A DNA stretch of 27,252 nucleotides. Source: Trichomonas tenax. Its lineage: Eukaryota; Parabasalia; Trichomonadida; Trichomonadidae. Both the position numbers and the translations under genes were made by a program. Of this stretch, positions 17,401 to 26,126 are shown piece after piece (the stretch's first letter is position 1; every line of letters starts with the position of its first letter). The notes below the pieces were generated by a model. That model ran no database searches and had not been told where the DNA came from. It saw only the letters and a list, made by a program, of their open reading frames with translations. The stretch spans positions 1 to 27,252 of the forward strand of contig JALKBU010000705.1 of the NCBI GenBank assembly GCA_023091735.1, in the 5' to 3' direction.

Positions 17401-19081
17401 TGTTTCTGATGTTGGAGCGATTTCGATGCAGAAAGAAGTCGAATTAAGACTCAAACACACAGATTCGAGTTTCTTCATCAACAACATTCAATGGATCCCT
17501 GAATCAAAGAAGTTGTTAATCACAACGAATGCATTTGTTTCCATTTTCGATACTGTCAGCAGCCAATTCAACGGCAAATTCAACACAACGCACAGATTAT
17601 TCATTACTTCTTCATGCATTATACATCATGAGGGCAAATACTGTGCTATAGCAGCAATATCAGATGGTGCGATCGCTCAAATAGATTTCCCTGAAGATGG
17701 AAACAATCCGAAGCAAAACATATCGAAGTATGTAACACTTCACATGGACAGACCATTGTTAACGCTATCATCGCATATAGAGTCTAATTTGTTGTTCATT
17801 AGCCATGCTGACATGCTTCATATTATGAGACCAGAGCAATTGTTCGCAGACAAGCCACAATATGCCAGTATGGCGACACAATTCGCAGGAAATCTCAGTT
17901 TAGTTGATGTTTTCTTTGGATCAAGAATTTTCATGTTTGCACACACGAACACAAATGCTTTGTTCGCAGTTGAATTCACAGACTCAGGAATAGAGTTCTA
18001 CTGCATGCACACTGCTTCTATTAATGTTGGATGCTGCTCAATGTTAAATAACAAAATGTTGTTATTGGCGTCTTTCCAGTTGAACAACAGATTCTATTCT
18101 TTGACAAATAACGGCCAATTAGTTGAAGTCACACCAAACATTCTCAACCAACAAACACCAGATGCAATTATCGCTGAAGAAGATGGAATGGTAGAGAATC
18201 GTCCACCAGTTGTCGTTCCTCCTCTATTCTGGGCAACAGCATCAACAGACATCAAAAACATCGAAGTCAAAGATTACGAAGGCAACAACATCAGTGATGT
18301 ATTGGAGCGAAAGAGAATGGTTTTCTCTTCCAACTATCCAAGAAAGAGCGCTTTCGTAACACTTACAGACAACGAAAGAGTCATTGTCGGCTTCAGAGTT
18401 ATTTTGGAGAATGGAAGTTCATCACACAGACCTCCATGGGTTTCTTTATTGGGAAGATCCGTTGAAGTCAACTCACCACGCTCTTTCATGCTTCCTTTGC
18501 AGCCCGGTGATATCGAACCACGAAAGACTTACGAAATCAAGTTTGGTTCGCGTGAATATTATGATACAAACTTTGATGCTTTAGAAGTATATTCAATGCC
18601 ATGGAACGAAGTTAGAGCTATTTGTGAAGCGAGAAGATCGAATGTTTCATGGGCAATGTCCAATGGATTGTCAGACTATAAGTCAGGAAAGAGCGATGGA
18701 AGATGCAGTTCTGCTTTGTTCCCAATGATCTCTAGACTCGAAAATTGCTTTATTTTCTGTGCAAAGAAGGAGAAGTTAGAGAAAGAAATATTCAACAAAA
18801 TCGTTCACTTGATATACGAGAACGATTCTTTATCAGAGATATCGAGAAAGATCGCATCAACATGTCAATTCGATGGAAAGGATGAGATTTGGTCATCGAT
18901 TGCTGCCGAGTGCGTTAAAACCGTCACAAAAGGAGGAATGAAGGATTACTGGAGAGACTTCAATCTTATTAGAAAAGACGACCAAGTAAAGGTCGCAAAT
19001 GATATTTGGAATATGGATCACGACAAAAATGAATCTTTTGATCCGAATATGATTGTTTCTGCTTTTATATCAACGATTTAG
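14483..19081 (+). CDS. UBR4-like UBR-box protein (N-degron pathway family)
   Basis: The 1532-residue protein resembles the central part of UBR4/Pushover/BIG. Residues 1-~720 are helical repeats. A UBR box lies at ~729-784: TKCRFC, FVCWTC, VCLECATICHKGHDIVCIH and CHCNTHC give the Cys/His zinc framework in the UBR4 style (CHxxH after CxxC). Residues ~850-1235 are strand-rich, propeller-like. Residues ~1240-1400 match the UBR4 domain after the UBR box (PPLFWATASTDI, VIVGFRVIL, WVSLLGRSVEV, FDALEVYSMPW), a galactose-binding-like fold. In animals and plants UBR4 binds destabilising N-termini and supports ubiquitin chain building. This copy is about a third of the usual ~5000 residues and shows no RING, HECT or UBR4-type E3 module at the C-terminus. 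The usual CDCG of the UBR box is CHCN. It may act as an adaptor; activity is unproven. Confidence 0.78.
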   Translation: MNFEQTFNDILNREQWKTEETMEFLSVLASADIDSIKSEDLMQNFVSMKKIFAKVLKSTENTEFDIDPRFCFVAKSVQKLIDLYLKIKLANTEFNPQNIISFANLQNLDTNITNLSKFCFLESPIEPIYAKFLDLCIENLHPRKVKFEHLFKLAFYFNKSYHEIQNDFKIDLITELDAEISSAVEFTEENMETIHELVPHNDFEIEFALIRCIYLSTNREVYNKRITINYDAMKIVEKENSRYLLNYFNFNPIQAKDTPTDIIQTILLLLNEDINFDAEKIPIPTLITPNFITTAYYCLQRYGKNRYSTAIIDQTVYGRFWLASNIISNSYLDTNLLLHLKNFLTKASEVSHLIEKPEVLPFLDDNNQYHHRLRLILEENAEFPEDISQDSEIKLFKLQNTQNIPDIKQKITNLLLKMAEEVRLDTITDTKGNGFHAALLNGGFLPPIPETVWPTICGDKSELIESQTYYTVISNMVSLLASMKPDVSISENISILLCHRYISMKARQNLIDALGNRGEQMKAKYMSQMMAFAMIEADHPISAAYKIKTVENIPVEVLITVVKFLENDLESLCEFFGNTNSAQQLFDRLSESSRKSILKSLIINDNSQALTSLNIDAEDIQTQNMIFELAGTLSLKHQVSCLKIIERVLPSVKSVDKFFENIPDDIRDTTPEFITLVSSMLENCKNVDEYEPPVLKQLPRISTSWQEDIKAENKVTKDIWNEEAESTKCRFCLNNNKSQNVMFVCWTCPENPTVCLECATICHKGHDIVCIHRSSSICHCNTHCLINNNSQRSSSNTAQSSPQKRPKENETRKEISISPNTIAKFIIKLSNCKSVVNNKDFQSLIKFHGDIRSCELKAKPFPLFSPLVFKNLSIKQQRLGDGSKIRSSLEDVNESFILTHRRVEVAPLKLAVSLLDGRFVVFGIGCKLCVLTPDFTQQVSTASLSKVVMMIQPCPDELSLIAVSTLHNVYLLTVSDVGAISMQKEVELRLKHTDSSFFINNIQWIPESKKLLITTNAFVSIFDTVSSQFNGKFNTTHRLFITSSCIIHHEGKYCAIAAISDGAIAQIDFPEDGNNPKQNISKYVTLHMDRPLLTLSSHIESNLLFISHADMLHIMRPEQLFADKPQYASMATQFAGNLSLVDVFFGSRIFMFAHTNTNALFAVEFTDSGIEFYCMHTASINVGCCSMLNNKMLLLASFQLNNRFYSLTNNGQLVEVTPNILNQQTPDAIIAEEDGMVENRPPVVVPPLFWATASTDIKNIEVKDYEGNNISDVLERKRMVFSSNYPRKSAFVTLTDNERVIVGFRVILENGSSSHRPPWVSLLGRSVEVNSPRSFMLPLQPGDIEPRKTYEIKFGSREYYDTNFDALEVYSMPWNEVRAICEARRSNVSWAMSNGLSDYKSGKSDGRCSSALFPMISRLENCFIFCAKKEKLEKEIFNKIVHLIYENDSLSEISRKIASTCQFDGKDEIWSSIAAECVKTVTKGGMKDYWRDFNLIRKDDQVKVANDIWNMDHDKNESFDPNMIVSAFISTI

Positions 19082-19313
19082 AAATAAAATGTTATTGGAT
19101 TTTATATATACATAGGTTTATTCTTTGATTGAACAAATTATTTTATAATGTTCTCAGAGTGGGAATTTACCATGGATGGACAAAATTTTGGACTCTCATA
19201 GTAAATCATACTCTATATACTACTTAAAATAGATTTAATACGCAATACAGATTGTATATTTTAAGTAATGAAGGAAATTAAAAAGTGATGAAGAGACCGT
19301 TTATTAAATTCAT

Positions 19314-22300
19314 ATGTCGAAGACTCTGAGGACTCCACAGACGCCGAAGACGCCAATGACGCGCTCAATCAAGGACCTCGACGAATTGATCGGCGATGTC
19401 ATCGAGGACGGAAACACGACATTCGAGTTTATGAGAGAAAGTCGAATCAAGAATCTCGAAGAAACGAAAGAAAGCTACAAACGTCAGTTGGAAGTGAGCC
19501 AGAAGTCTATTGAGCTTCTGAAAGCAGAACAGCAGCGTTTTATCGCTAAAGTTGACAAAATTATTGAAGAATTATTATGTTCTGTTGATATTAAGCGCGA
19601 AAATGAGCAGAGGCTCAAGAAGATACAAGGAAACAACGATGGTTATGACAAATCTCTCAAATTGTACAGATATTTGATGGAAACACAAGGTGGCGATTTG
19701 AGCTCAGTTGAGCGCTTAGTTACACAGATTTACGGATATTCATGCCTCATTCAGAGCATTTGCGCAGGAAAGAACGAACCTCTTAATTTCGCTGATCGTA
19801 TTTCTGAAACAGACAAAAAATTACTAAGAGAAGCTGCCGAAAAGACAACAAAATCACTCGAAAACATGCTTCGCGACAGCAAGAGCCCACTTTACACAGT
19901 AAATGACGCTTTAGATCTTAAATTCAATCCAAGGAACAGACTTAATCAGATTCAGTCTTTTCTCAGTGATAACCAGTTCAGCGAGCATGAACTTAAGTCA
20001 ATGCTGTTCCAAGAATATGTTCTTGTCGATGTTTTAAGGCAGTCAATTGATGAATCTTACAAATCTCCAAAGAAAGGAGCTTCAAACCAGAAGGATATCG
20101 AAGAAGAGATAGAAGCACGTCTCAGACCACAAATTGAAGATGAAATCAGAGAATCGATAGAATCTGAATTAGAAAAGAAACTCAGACCAAAGATTGAAAG
20201 AGAATTATCAAGGAAAACAAGTCCAGTTAAAGAAGCACAGTTTCGTGATCAGATTGAATCAGAACTGAGAGATTCCATTCAAGAGGAATTAGAATCATCA
20301 CTCAGGCCACAAATCGAACAAGAATTAACAAAGAAATTAAGGCCACAGATCGAGTCAGAGCTTATTGAAGCAATGGAAGAAGACGAAAATGACGCTTTAA
20401 GGAACAAAATTGAAAAAGAGTTGATAATCAAGTTAACTCCACAGATCGAAAAGTCTTTAAGACCAAAGATCGAAAAGGAACTTTCTGAAAAGCTTCAGGA
20501 TGAAATTGAAGATCAACTTCGTCCACAAATCGAATCTGAGCTTCGCCCACAGATAGAGAGAGAAGTTAGAACATCAATGAGCGCAGAAAGCTCTCCACGA
20601 AGAAGACAACTTGAGAGAGAAATCACACAAAAGCTTCGTCCACAAATTGAGTCTGAACTGAAACCAGAAATCGAATCAAATCTCAGGAAATCATTGGAGA
20701 AGGAACTAACACCAAAGATTGAGTCCAAGATCAGACCAGAGATCGAAGAAGACTGTGAAGCAGCCAAACAACGTGCAATTGATGCAATGAAGAGAAAATT
20801 AGAAAGAGAATACAGCCAAAAGGCATCACAGCTCGAATCAGAACTTCGTCCTACAATTGAAGAAGAAGTCGAAAAGAGATTAAGACCAGAAATCGAAGAA
20901 GAGCTCAAAGGAAAGCTTGAATCAGATAATATGAAGCAAATGGAAGCTGATCTCACAAAGAAACTCAGAATGCAAATCAGATTTGAACTAGAAGATGAAG
21001 TTCGTGATGAAATTGAGCAGGAAGAAGAAAAGAACAGAAAGCAGTTCGAAAATGATCTCGAAAACAAACATAAGAACCAACTTGAAGCTGACAAAGCAGC
21101 TGCAAGAAAGCAGATCGAATCTGATCTTATTAAGAAGCTTAGACCACAAATTGAAGATGAAATCAGATCAGAAATCGAGGATGAACTTAATCAGAAGTTT
21201 GCTTCTGAAAATGCCAACATGAAGAAACAACTTGAAAATGAACTCACAAAGAAGTTGAGAGCTCAAATCGAGGATGAAGTAAGAGAAGATCTCGAAGAAG
21301 AAAACAAGAACTACAAGAAGCAATTGCAGAAATCCCTCACAGCACAGATTGAAAATGAGCTAAGACCAGAAATCGAAGAAGAATTAAATCAAAAGTTCAT
21401 GGCCGAAAATGCAAATTACAAGAAACAGATCAGATCACAGATTGAGCAAGAACTTGCTGCACAATATGAATCCAAGAAATCTGCAACAAGAAAACAATTG
21501 GAAGCGGAGATTGAGAAAAGACTCAGACCAGCAATCGAATATGAACTTCTTGAGAAGTTTAATGCTCAGAAAGAGAGAGAACTTGCAAGAGCAAAGATGC
21601 AGTTAGAAGCAGATCTCAGAAAGCAGATTGAAGCCGAATATGAGCAGAATATTCAGACACAATTGAAGAAACTTTGCAAGGATTTCGAATCTGAACTCAG
21701 AGAAGCAATAGAAGATGAGATGAACGAGAAGTTCGAGAACGAAGGAAAGAAGCAGTTTGAGAAGGAAATCACACTCAAGTTGCGTCCAAAGATTGAAGCT
21801 GAACTCAGAACAGAACTCGAAGATGAGTTTAATGACGAAAAGCAGGAAATGATTTCCAAGTTCGAAGCAGAGAAGGAAGAAATGGCTCAGAAGTTACGTA
21901 CACAGTTTGAAATCGAAGTTGCACAGAAGATCAGACCACAAATTGAGTCTGAAGTTCGTGCTGAAGTTGAGAAAAAGGCAACATCACCAAAGAGCCAAGA
22001 AAGAGAACTTCGCAGACAAATCGAGAGTGAGTTGAGAACAGGGATCGAATATGAGATCAGATCAGATCTTGAGATCGAATTCAAGGCTCAGGCTGATAAG
22101 GACAAGAAGAAGCAAGAACATGAACTCAGATCACAGATCGAGAGTGAGTTGAGAGCAAAGATTGAGAATGAAATGAGAACAGAAATCGAAAGTGAAATGA
22201 AGTCTGATATCGAAGTCCAAATCAGATCACAAATCGAAAGAGAAAATGCTGTTCTCAAGAGAAAGCAGGAAAGAGAACTCAGAGTGCAGATCGAAGACGA

Positions 22301-23276
22301 ACTTAGAAGCGAACTTGAGACTGAAATCAGAGCTCAAATCGAGAAAGAGAACTCTCTTCAGAAGAAGAGACAAGAGCGAAAACTCAGAACGCAGATCGAA
22401 AGAGAGCTTAGATCTCAAATCGAGAGCGAAATTCGCAAGGAAGTCGAAGAGAGCTCATCATTACTCAAAAATAAACAAGAATGTGAGATGAGAACACAAA
22501 TAGAGAACGAGTTAAGACAAGAGTTCGAATATTCTCAAACGCAAGCAAAGAAGAAACTCGAGCGTGAAATTTCTATCAAAGTTAGAGAAGAAATCGAGAA
22601 CGAGATGCGTAACGAATATCAGCAAGAATCCAAATACACAAGAAGCACCAAAGAATACTCCAACACAAATCTCGCTCAACAGATTGCAAAGGAAGTCAAG
22701 ATTTCTCTTGGCACAACAATATCAGGAATCGACGAAAGCCAGCTTTATGATGTTCACAAGATTGTCAGACAAGCTCTTGGACTCTCTGAGAAGCAGTACA
22801 GCGCTTACAAGTTCATCAATGATACAATGAAACTCGCTAAAGACTGTGTTCTTGCAAGATCATATTACAACACATCAAATCTTTCATTCTCTTCTTTGTT
22901 TGACGATTTAGCGAAGCGCGTCAGATCATTGGACGAATTGAACACACACAACAGAGGCCTTCTCACAGCGCAATCAACAGAGATTGCTCGCCTCAGAATG
23001 GAAGTTGGCAGCGGACGATGGCTCCAGTGGTCATCGTCTTTGTTCAAACTATTGACAGGAAAGCAGTATTACGGCAATGATGTCACAGAGCTCAGAGACC
23101 TCATTGAAGAGGCAGCTCTCGAGAATGGAGAGAGAATCAGAATGTGGAGCATGGCAGAAGAGAAAAGGAAACTTGATCAAAAATTACAAGGATCTCCACC
23201 AGAGTTAACACCATCTCCACTTAGATCATCGCTTCAATCAGGTAATGGACTTTACGCCACACCAACAAAGTACTAA
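19314..23276 (+). CDS. Giant repetitive coiled-coil protein with LRPQIE-type repeats
   Basis: The 1320-residue protein has three parts. The N-terminus has a Thr-Pro cluster (RTPQTPKTPMTRS, candidate proline-directed kinase sites) and a coiled coil at ~35-105, then a helical region to ~255. Residues ~260-1130 are a very regular Glu/Arg/Lys-rich coil with at least 14 copies of (L/I)RPxIE followed by acidic x-E-L/I, spaced by 8, 12 or 20 residues in the clearest part. Residues ~1150-1320 are a mixed helical C-terminal domain ending in another Pro-directed cluster (LTPSPLRSS, YATPTKY). No motor, membrane or enzymatic motif is seen. It is probably a filament or centrosome/basal-body component; trichomonads have many such cytoskeletal proteins, often loosely labelled viral A-type inclusion protein. 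It converges with the ankyrin gene, with 76 bp between stops. Confidence 0.75.
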   Translation: MSKTLRTPQTPKTPMTRSIKDLDELIGDVIEDGNTTFEFMRESRIKNLEETKESYKRQLEVSQKSIELLKAEQQRFIAKVDKIIEELLCSVDIKRENEQRLKKIQGNNDGYDKSLKLYRYLMETQGGDLSSVERLVTQIYGYSCLIQSICAGKNEPLNFADRISETDKKLLREAAEKTTKSLENMLRDSKSPLYTVNDALDLKFNPRNRLNQIQSFLSDNQFSEHELKSMLFQEYVLVDVLRQSIDESYKSPKKGASNQKDIEEEIEARLRPQIEDEIRESIESELEKKLRPKIERELSRKTSPVKEAQFRDQIESELRDSIQEELESSLRPQIEQELTKKLRPQIESELIEAMEEDENDALRNKIEKELIIKLTPQIEKSLRPKIEKELSEKLQDEIEDQLRPQIESELRPQIEREVRTSMSAESSPRRRQLEREITQKLRPQIESELKPEIESNLRKSLEKELTPKIESKIRPEIEEDCEAAKQRAIDAMKRKLEREYSQKASQLESELRPTIEEEVEKRLRPEIEEELKGKLESDNMKQMEADLTKKLRMQIRFELEDEVRDEIEQEEEKNRKQFENDLENKHKNQLEADKAAARKQIESDLIKKLRPQIEDEIRSEIEDELNQKFASENANMKKQLENELTKKLRAQIEDEVREDLEEENKNYKKQLQKSLTAQIENELRPEIEEELNQKFMAENANYKKQIRSQIEQELAAQYESKKSATRKQLEAEIEKRLRPAIEYELLEKFNAQKERELARAKMQLEADLRKQIEAEYEQNIQTQLKKLCKDFESELREAIEDEMNEKFENEGKKQFEKEITLKLRPKIEAELRTELEDEFNDEKQEMISKFEAEKEEMAQKLRTQFEIEVAQKIRPQIESEVRAEVEKKATSPKSQERELRRQIESELRTGIEYEIRSDLEIEFKAQADKDKKKQEHELRSQIESELRAKIENEMRTEIESEMKSDIEVQIRSQIERENAVLKRKQERELRVQIEDELRSELETEIRAQIEKENSLQKKRQERKLRTQIERELRSQIESEIRKEVEESSSLLKNKQECEMRTQIENELRQEFEYSQTQAKKKLEREISIKVREEIENEMRNEYQQESKYTRSTKEYSNTNLAQQIAKEVKISLGTTISGIDESQLYDVHKIVRQALGLSEKQYSAYKFINDTMKLAKDCVLARSYYNTSNLSFSSLFDDLAKRVRSLDELNTHNRGLLTAQSTEIARLRMEVGSGRWLQWSSSLFKLLTGKQYYGNDVTELRDLIEEAALENGERIRMWSMAEEKRKLDQKLQGSPPELTPSPLRSSLQSGNGLYATPTKY
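20080..22640 (+). repeat. Degenerate intragenic repeats coding LRPQIExE units
   Basis: The DNA repeats variants of AGACCACAAATTGAA followed by GATGAA or TCTGAA codons through this span. Units diverge at synonymous sites while the peptide stays similar, so the array is old and kept by selection on protein sequence. The Arg-Pro pairs fade toward the 3' end, where LR(S/T)QIESELR replaces LRPQIE. Confidence 0.75.
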
Positions 23277-23352
23277 AATCTATCAGAAAATATTTATTTG
23301 TTTTATGAAATAAAATTATATGAATTAAAAAAAAAACAAGAAATTATTTCAT

Positions 23353-24477
23353 CTAAAATTCTTCGCTGATTGTTCTATTGAAGAATGATGAATCAGATAA
23401 ATAGTTCAAACTGGATAAGACAGAATCGCTCTGTCTAATTACGCCGTTGTTGTTCTTCTTTCCTCGCGATGGGAATTTTTCTTGGATGAACTTATCATAG
23501 ACTTCTATAACTTTGTCGTGCTTTTGAACTTTCGCCCAATCATAAGGAGTTCGCTTGATTTTGTCCTTCGCATCAGGATCAGCACCAGCATACAGCAAAA
23601 TTTCAACGACAGCACTCGATCCGTTCTCTGCGGCTCTGTGAAGAGGTGTTTCTTGCAATTTGTTTCTTGTGTCAACTAATGCGCCTCTATCTAGCAGAAT
23701 AAGAACAGCCTTCTCCTGTGTGAGCCATGCCGCCATGTGGAGAGGCGTGTTTCCTAATGGATCTTGCAAATTAACATCAGCTCCGCGATCTAAGAGGATT
23801 GTGAGGATATCGAGACGATAGTTCTGTATAGCAATATGTATTGGTGCTTTTCCTTTGAACATTCCGTTTATATCTGCTTCAAAATCGAGTAAATCGTTCA
23901 ATGTAGCAATATCTCCTGTTGTGCATGAAATTTGCAGTGGAGTACCTTCATCGTTCGGCATCGATGGATTTGCACCTGCTTGAAGAAGGAATTTCACGAT
24001 ATCATTATTCGAACATTGACAAGCTCTGTGTAAAGGTGAGCAATTGTATTTATCTATGATTGATATGCCAGCGCCACTTGAATGGAGGAACTCAACAATC
24101 TCTATGTGCCCAAACCAAGACGCTAGCGCGATTGCCGTATAACCTTCTTCAGTAACGAGATTGACATCAGCATTTCTGTGGATAATTTCTTCAACGAGTT
24201 CGTAATAACCGTGTTTGGAGGCAAAATGAAGAGCTGTCCATCCTTTATTATTTGCTTGATCGGGATTTGTGCCTGAATCGAGTAAAAACTTCATGCAATT
24301 CATGCTGCCGTACGATACACATATGTGGATTAGATTGAATGTCTGTGAATGAAAATCAAATATTTCAACGTCGGGAATTTTGGTTTGTAGCTTTGGTCCT
24401 TTCGTCAGTTCGCGAGATAAAAGCTTAAGATTGTCTGTTTTACAACAATGCACACACAATTCGATGTCTGTGAGCAT
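23353..24477 (-). CDS. Ankyrin-repeat protein
   Basis: The 374-residue protein has nine ankyrin repeats with starts near residues 48, 79, 112, 146, 177, 210, 243, 276 and 309 (spacing 31-34). They are marked by GWTALHFASKHG, CSPLHRACQ, GNTPLHMAA and ETPLHRAAENG with following LL-x-x-GAD turns. The repeat near 177 is less regular (TPLQISCTTGDI). N- and C-terminal tails are short; the last ~40 residues are Ser/Asn-rich and probably disordered. No other domain is present, so it is a protein-binding scaffold with unknown partners; trichomonads have large families of these. It starts at the first ATG, nine bases after an initiator-like TCATTA. Its 3' end converges on the coiled-coil gene. Confidence 0.92.
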   Translation of the reverse strand: MLTDIELCVHCCKTDNLKLLSRELTKGPKLQTKIPDVEIFDFHSQTFNLIHICVSYGSMNCMKFLLDSGTNPDQANNKGWTALHFASKHGYYELVEEIIHRNADVNLVTEEGYTAIALASWFGHIEIVEFLHSSGAGISIIDKYNCSPLHRACQCSNNDIVKFLLQAGANPSMPNDEGTPLQISCTTGDIATLNDLLDFEADINGMFKGKAPIHIAIQNYRLDILTILLDRGADVNLQDPLGNTPLHMAAWLTQEKAVLILLDRGALVDTRNKLQETPLHRAAENGSSAVVEILLYAGADPDAKDKIKRTPYDWAKVQKHDKVIEVYDKFIQEKFPSRGKKNNNGVIRQSDSVLSSLNYLSDSSFFNRTISEEF

Positions 24478-24862
24478 TATTTTAATGAAAATCTTTGCTT
24501 ACGTTATTTATTGTTGCTTTTAAAAGCACTTTTTTACTCAAATAACCTTAAACATTTCTCATTCATTTTCCTCTCTGTTATAATCTTTTCCCAACCACAA
24601 ACAAACATAAAATAATTTTAACTTTACAGTCCAAATATATCCTTTTAATATCAATTCTATATCTCAAATTTGATAAAATAGTTTTTAATATGCAAATATG
24701 CTTGAAAGTTTGAATATTCAATATATTTCAATTGTTTTAGGCTGATTGAGTGTGAAATTATTTAAATATAAAATATTATGAAATAGTTAGTGGTTTGAAA
24801 GAGGAATAAAACTCTATGGTCTTTATGATAAAAACAAACATCAGAATAAAACATATATAAGA
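24478..24862. other. Intergenic region, 385 bp
   Basis: This lies between two minus-strand genes. It holds the ankyrin gene's promoter at its left edge and the 3' flank of the DHHC gene at its right. AT-rich, with no other feature seen. Confidence 0.55.
24483..24488 (-). promoter_or_regulatory. Initiator-like TCATTA of the ankyrin gene
   Basis: On the minus strand TTTTCATTAAAATAATG precedes the start codon. TCATTA fits the trichomonad Inr (TCA+1 Y T/A), giving a 9-base leader. It is one of only two good Inr matches among the host genes here. Confidence 0.6.
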
Positions 24863-25846
24863 TTATAATAAAGGCTTTGTTCCATCATTCATATTTCTTA
24901 TTGCCGCAGGAGACTTCCAATCAGGATTTGGATAGAAATCGAAGCCGCTATGCTGCTCTCCAACGCGGAATGGTAACAACCAGAACATGCAGTATTTAAG
25001 AGGACCAAACACTTCTATGAATCCATCGAGGTAACCATGACTGAAACGTTTTGCACTCTTCGTGATTCTTTCAACAACAGTTGTGTTCTGGAAAATATTG
25101 TAGAGCTGAATGAAACACTGTCCAATACCAATGAATGTGAAGAACCCTTCAATGCCTAACACGACAAGTAAGTAGTACCATTTGATAGGGATCGTTCGAG
25201 CCCAAATTACACGAAGCATTCCAATCCACCAAATAATCATAAATAGAGTTCCTGAAATCAGTGCTGTAACAAACCACTTATGGTTTTTGAGTCCTATCCA
25301 ATGCCCAATCCACATGCAGAAGTGATCTCCGCGTAAAACAAAGAATCCGCAGCCACCGGAAAACCATGCGCGTGGAGGATGTTCGTGGGTCTTCGCATAC
25401 TTAATCTGCTCCTTATGGACGGCCATTCCTTCACGTAATTCGTTAAAAGTGTATCGTTTCTTCTTTAGAATTGCCCAATTCCATGGAAGATATCCAGGAT
25501 CTTTAAATCTCACGATTTCCATGTTGTAAATTGCATAAAGGCAGAAAAATATCACGAAAAACTTATGTGTTGTACTCTGTGTTGGAAGATATGGAAATAC
25601 GAATTTCAAATACATGACCATATTGATCAACATTACAGCAACAACGACTGCGAAGGGAAATAAAGTGAATCGTGTGAGATAAATGTACGCACCTGGTTTG
25701 TCACGTGTATACCAAAATAAATTCGAATTAAACAGCGTTTTGTAAGTAGTTAGTATGGGAATTCCGTTCTGATCAAAGTGCTTTGGGTCTTCGCCCGAAT
25801 TGTATGAATATGAATAATCGCTGTCGCTTTCTTGATTTGCAATCAT
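24863..25846 (-). CDS. DHHC-family palmitoyltransferase with degenerate Cys-rich domain
   Basis: The 327-residue protein has the DHHC topology: two hydrophobic segments (~62-84, ~93-110), a DPG motif (D116-G118), a cytosolic loop, then two more hydrophobic segments (~192-215, ~223-247). After these come NTTVVE (a TTxE-like site with one extra residue) and the PaCCT-like C-terminus (FSHGYLDGFIEVFG, then WLLPF). The family S-acylates Cys residues of membrane-associated proteins. The catalytic tetrad is DHFC (174-177), keeping the acyl-accepting Cys177. The zinc-binding region is heavily changed: the first CxxC is absent, the HHC triplet is WFS, one Cys becomes Phe, and the NC-x-G after the tetrad is HWIG. 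Yeast Akr1 (DHYC) shows that the third position can vary, but loss of this many ligands makes activity uncertain. It starts at the first ATG after an A-rich leader. Confidence 0.85.
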   Translation of the reverse strand: MIANQESDSDYSYSYNSGEDPKHFDQNGIPILTTYKTLFNSNLFWYTRDKPGAYIYLTRFTLFPFAVVVAVMLINMVMYLKFVFPYLPTQSTTHKFFVIFFCLYAIYNMEIVRFKDPGYLPWNWAILKKKRYTFNELREGMAVHKEQIKYAKTHEHPPRAWFSGGCGFFVLRGDHFCMWIGHWIGLKNHKWFVTALISGTLFMIIWWIGMLRVIWARTIPIKWYYLLVVLGIEGFFTFIGIGQCFIQLYNIFQNTTVVERITKSAKRFSHGYLDGFIEVFGPLKYCMFWLLPFRVGEQHSGFDFYPNPDWKSPAAIRNMNDGTKPLL

Positions 25847-26126
25847 TTTTTTTTATTAATTTTTTATATAATTTATGACTATGTTTTTTATGGCCAAGAT
25901 ATGAAGTTTGTCACAAAAGAAATCGATATCTTCGTTGTGGTCGACAAGATATTCGTTATAAAAGTAAGAAATCGATTCTAATCATGCAAAAACTGTGTAC
26001 TTTTCATGCATTATCAGATTTTTGTAAGCTTGTGGAAAATGCTTTCGGTTAGAGCAATTGAGAGAAAGCATAAGGCAGTATTCAATTATTTGCTTTGCTT
26101 TACTGTTCGAAAAAAATAGAGAAGAA

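Noticed and set aside
20513..21094. 193-codon Ser-rich minus-strand frame inside the coiled-coil gene
   Set aside because: A mirror of the Glu/Arg repeats on the other strand; low-complexity Ser/Ile composition is an artefact of the repeat.
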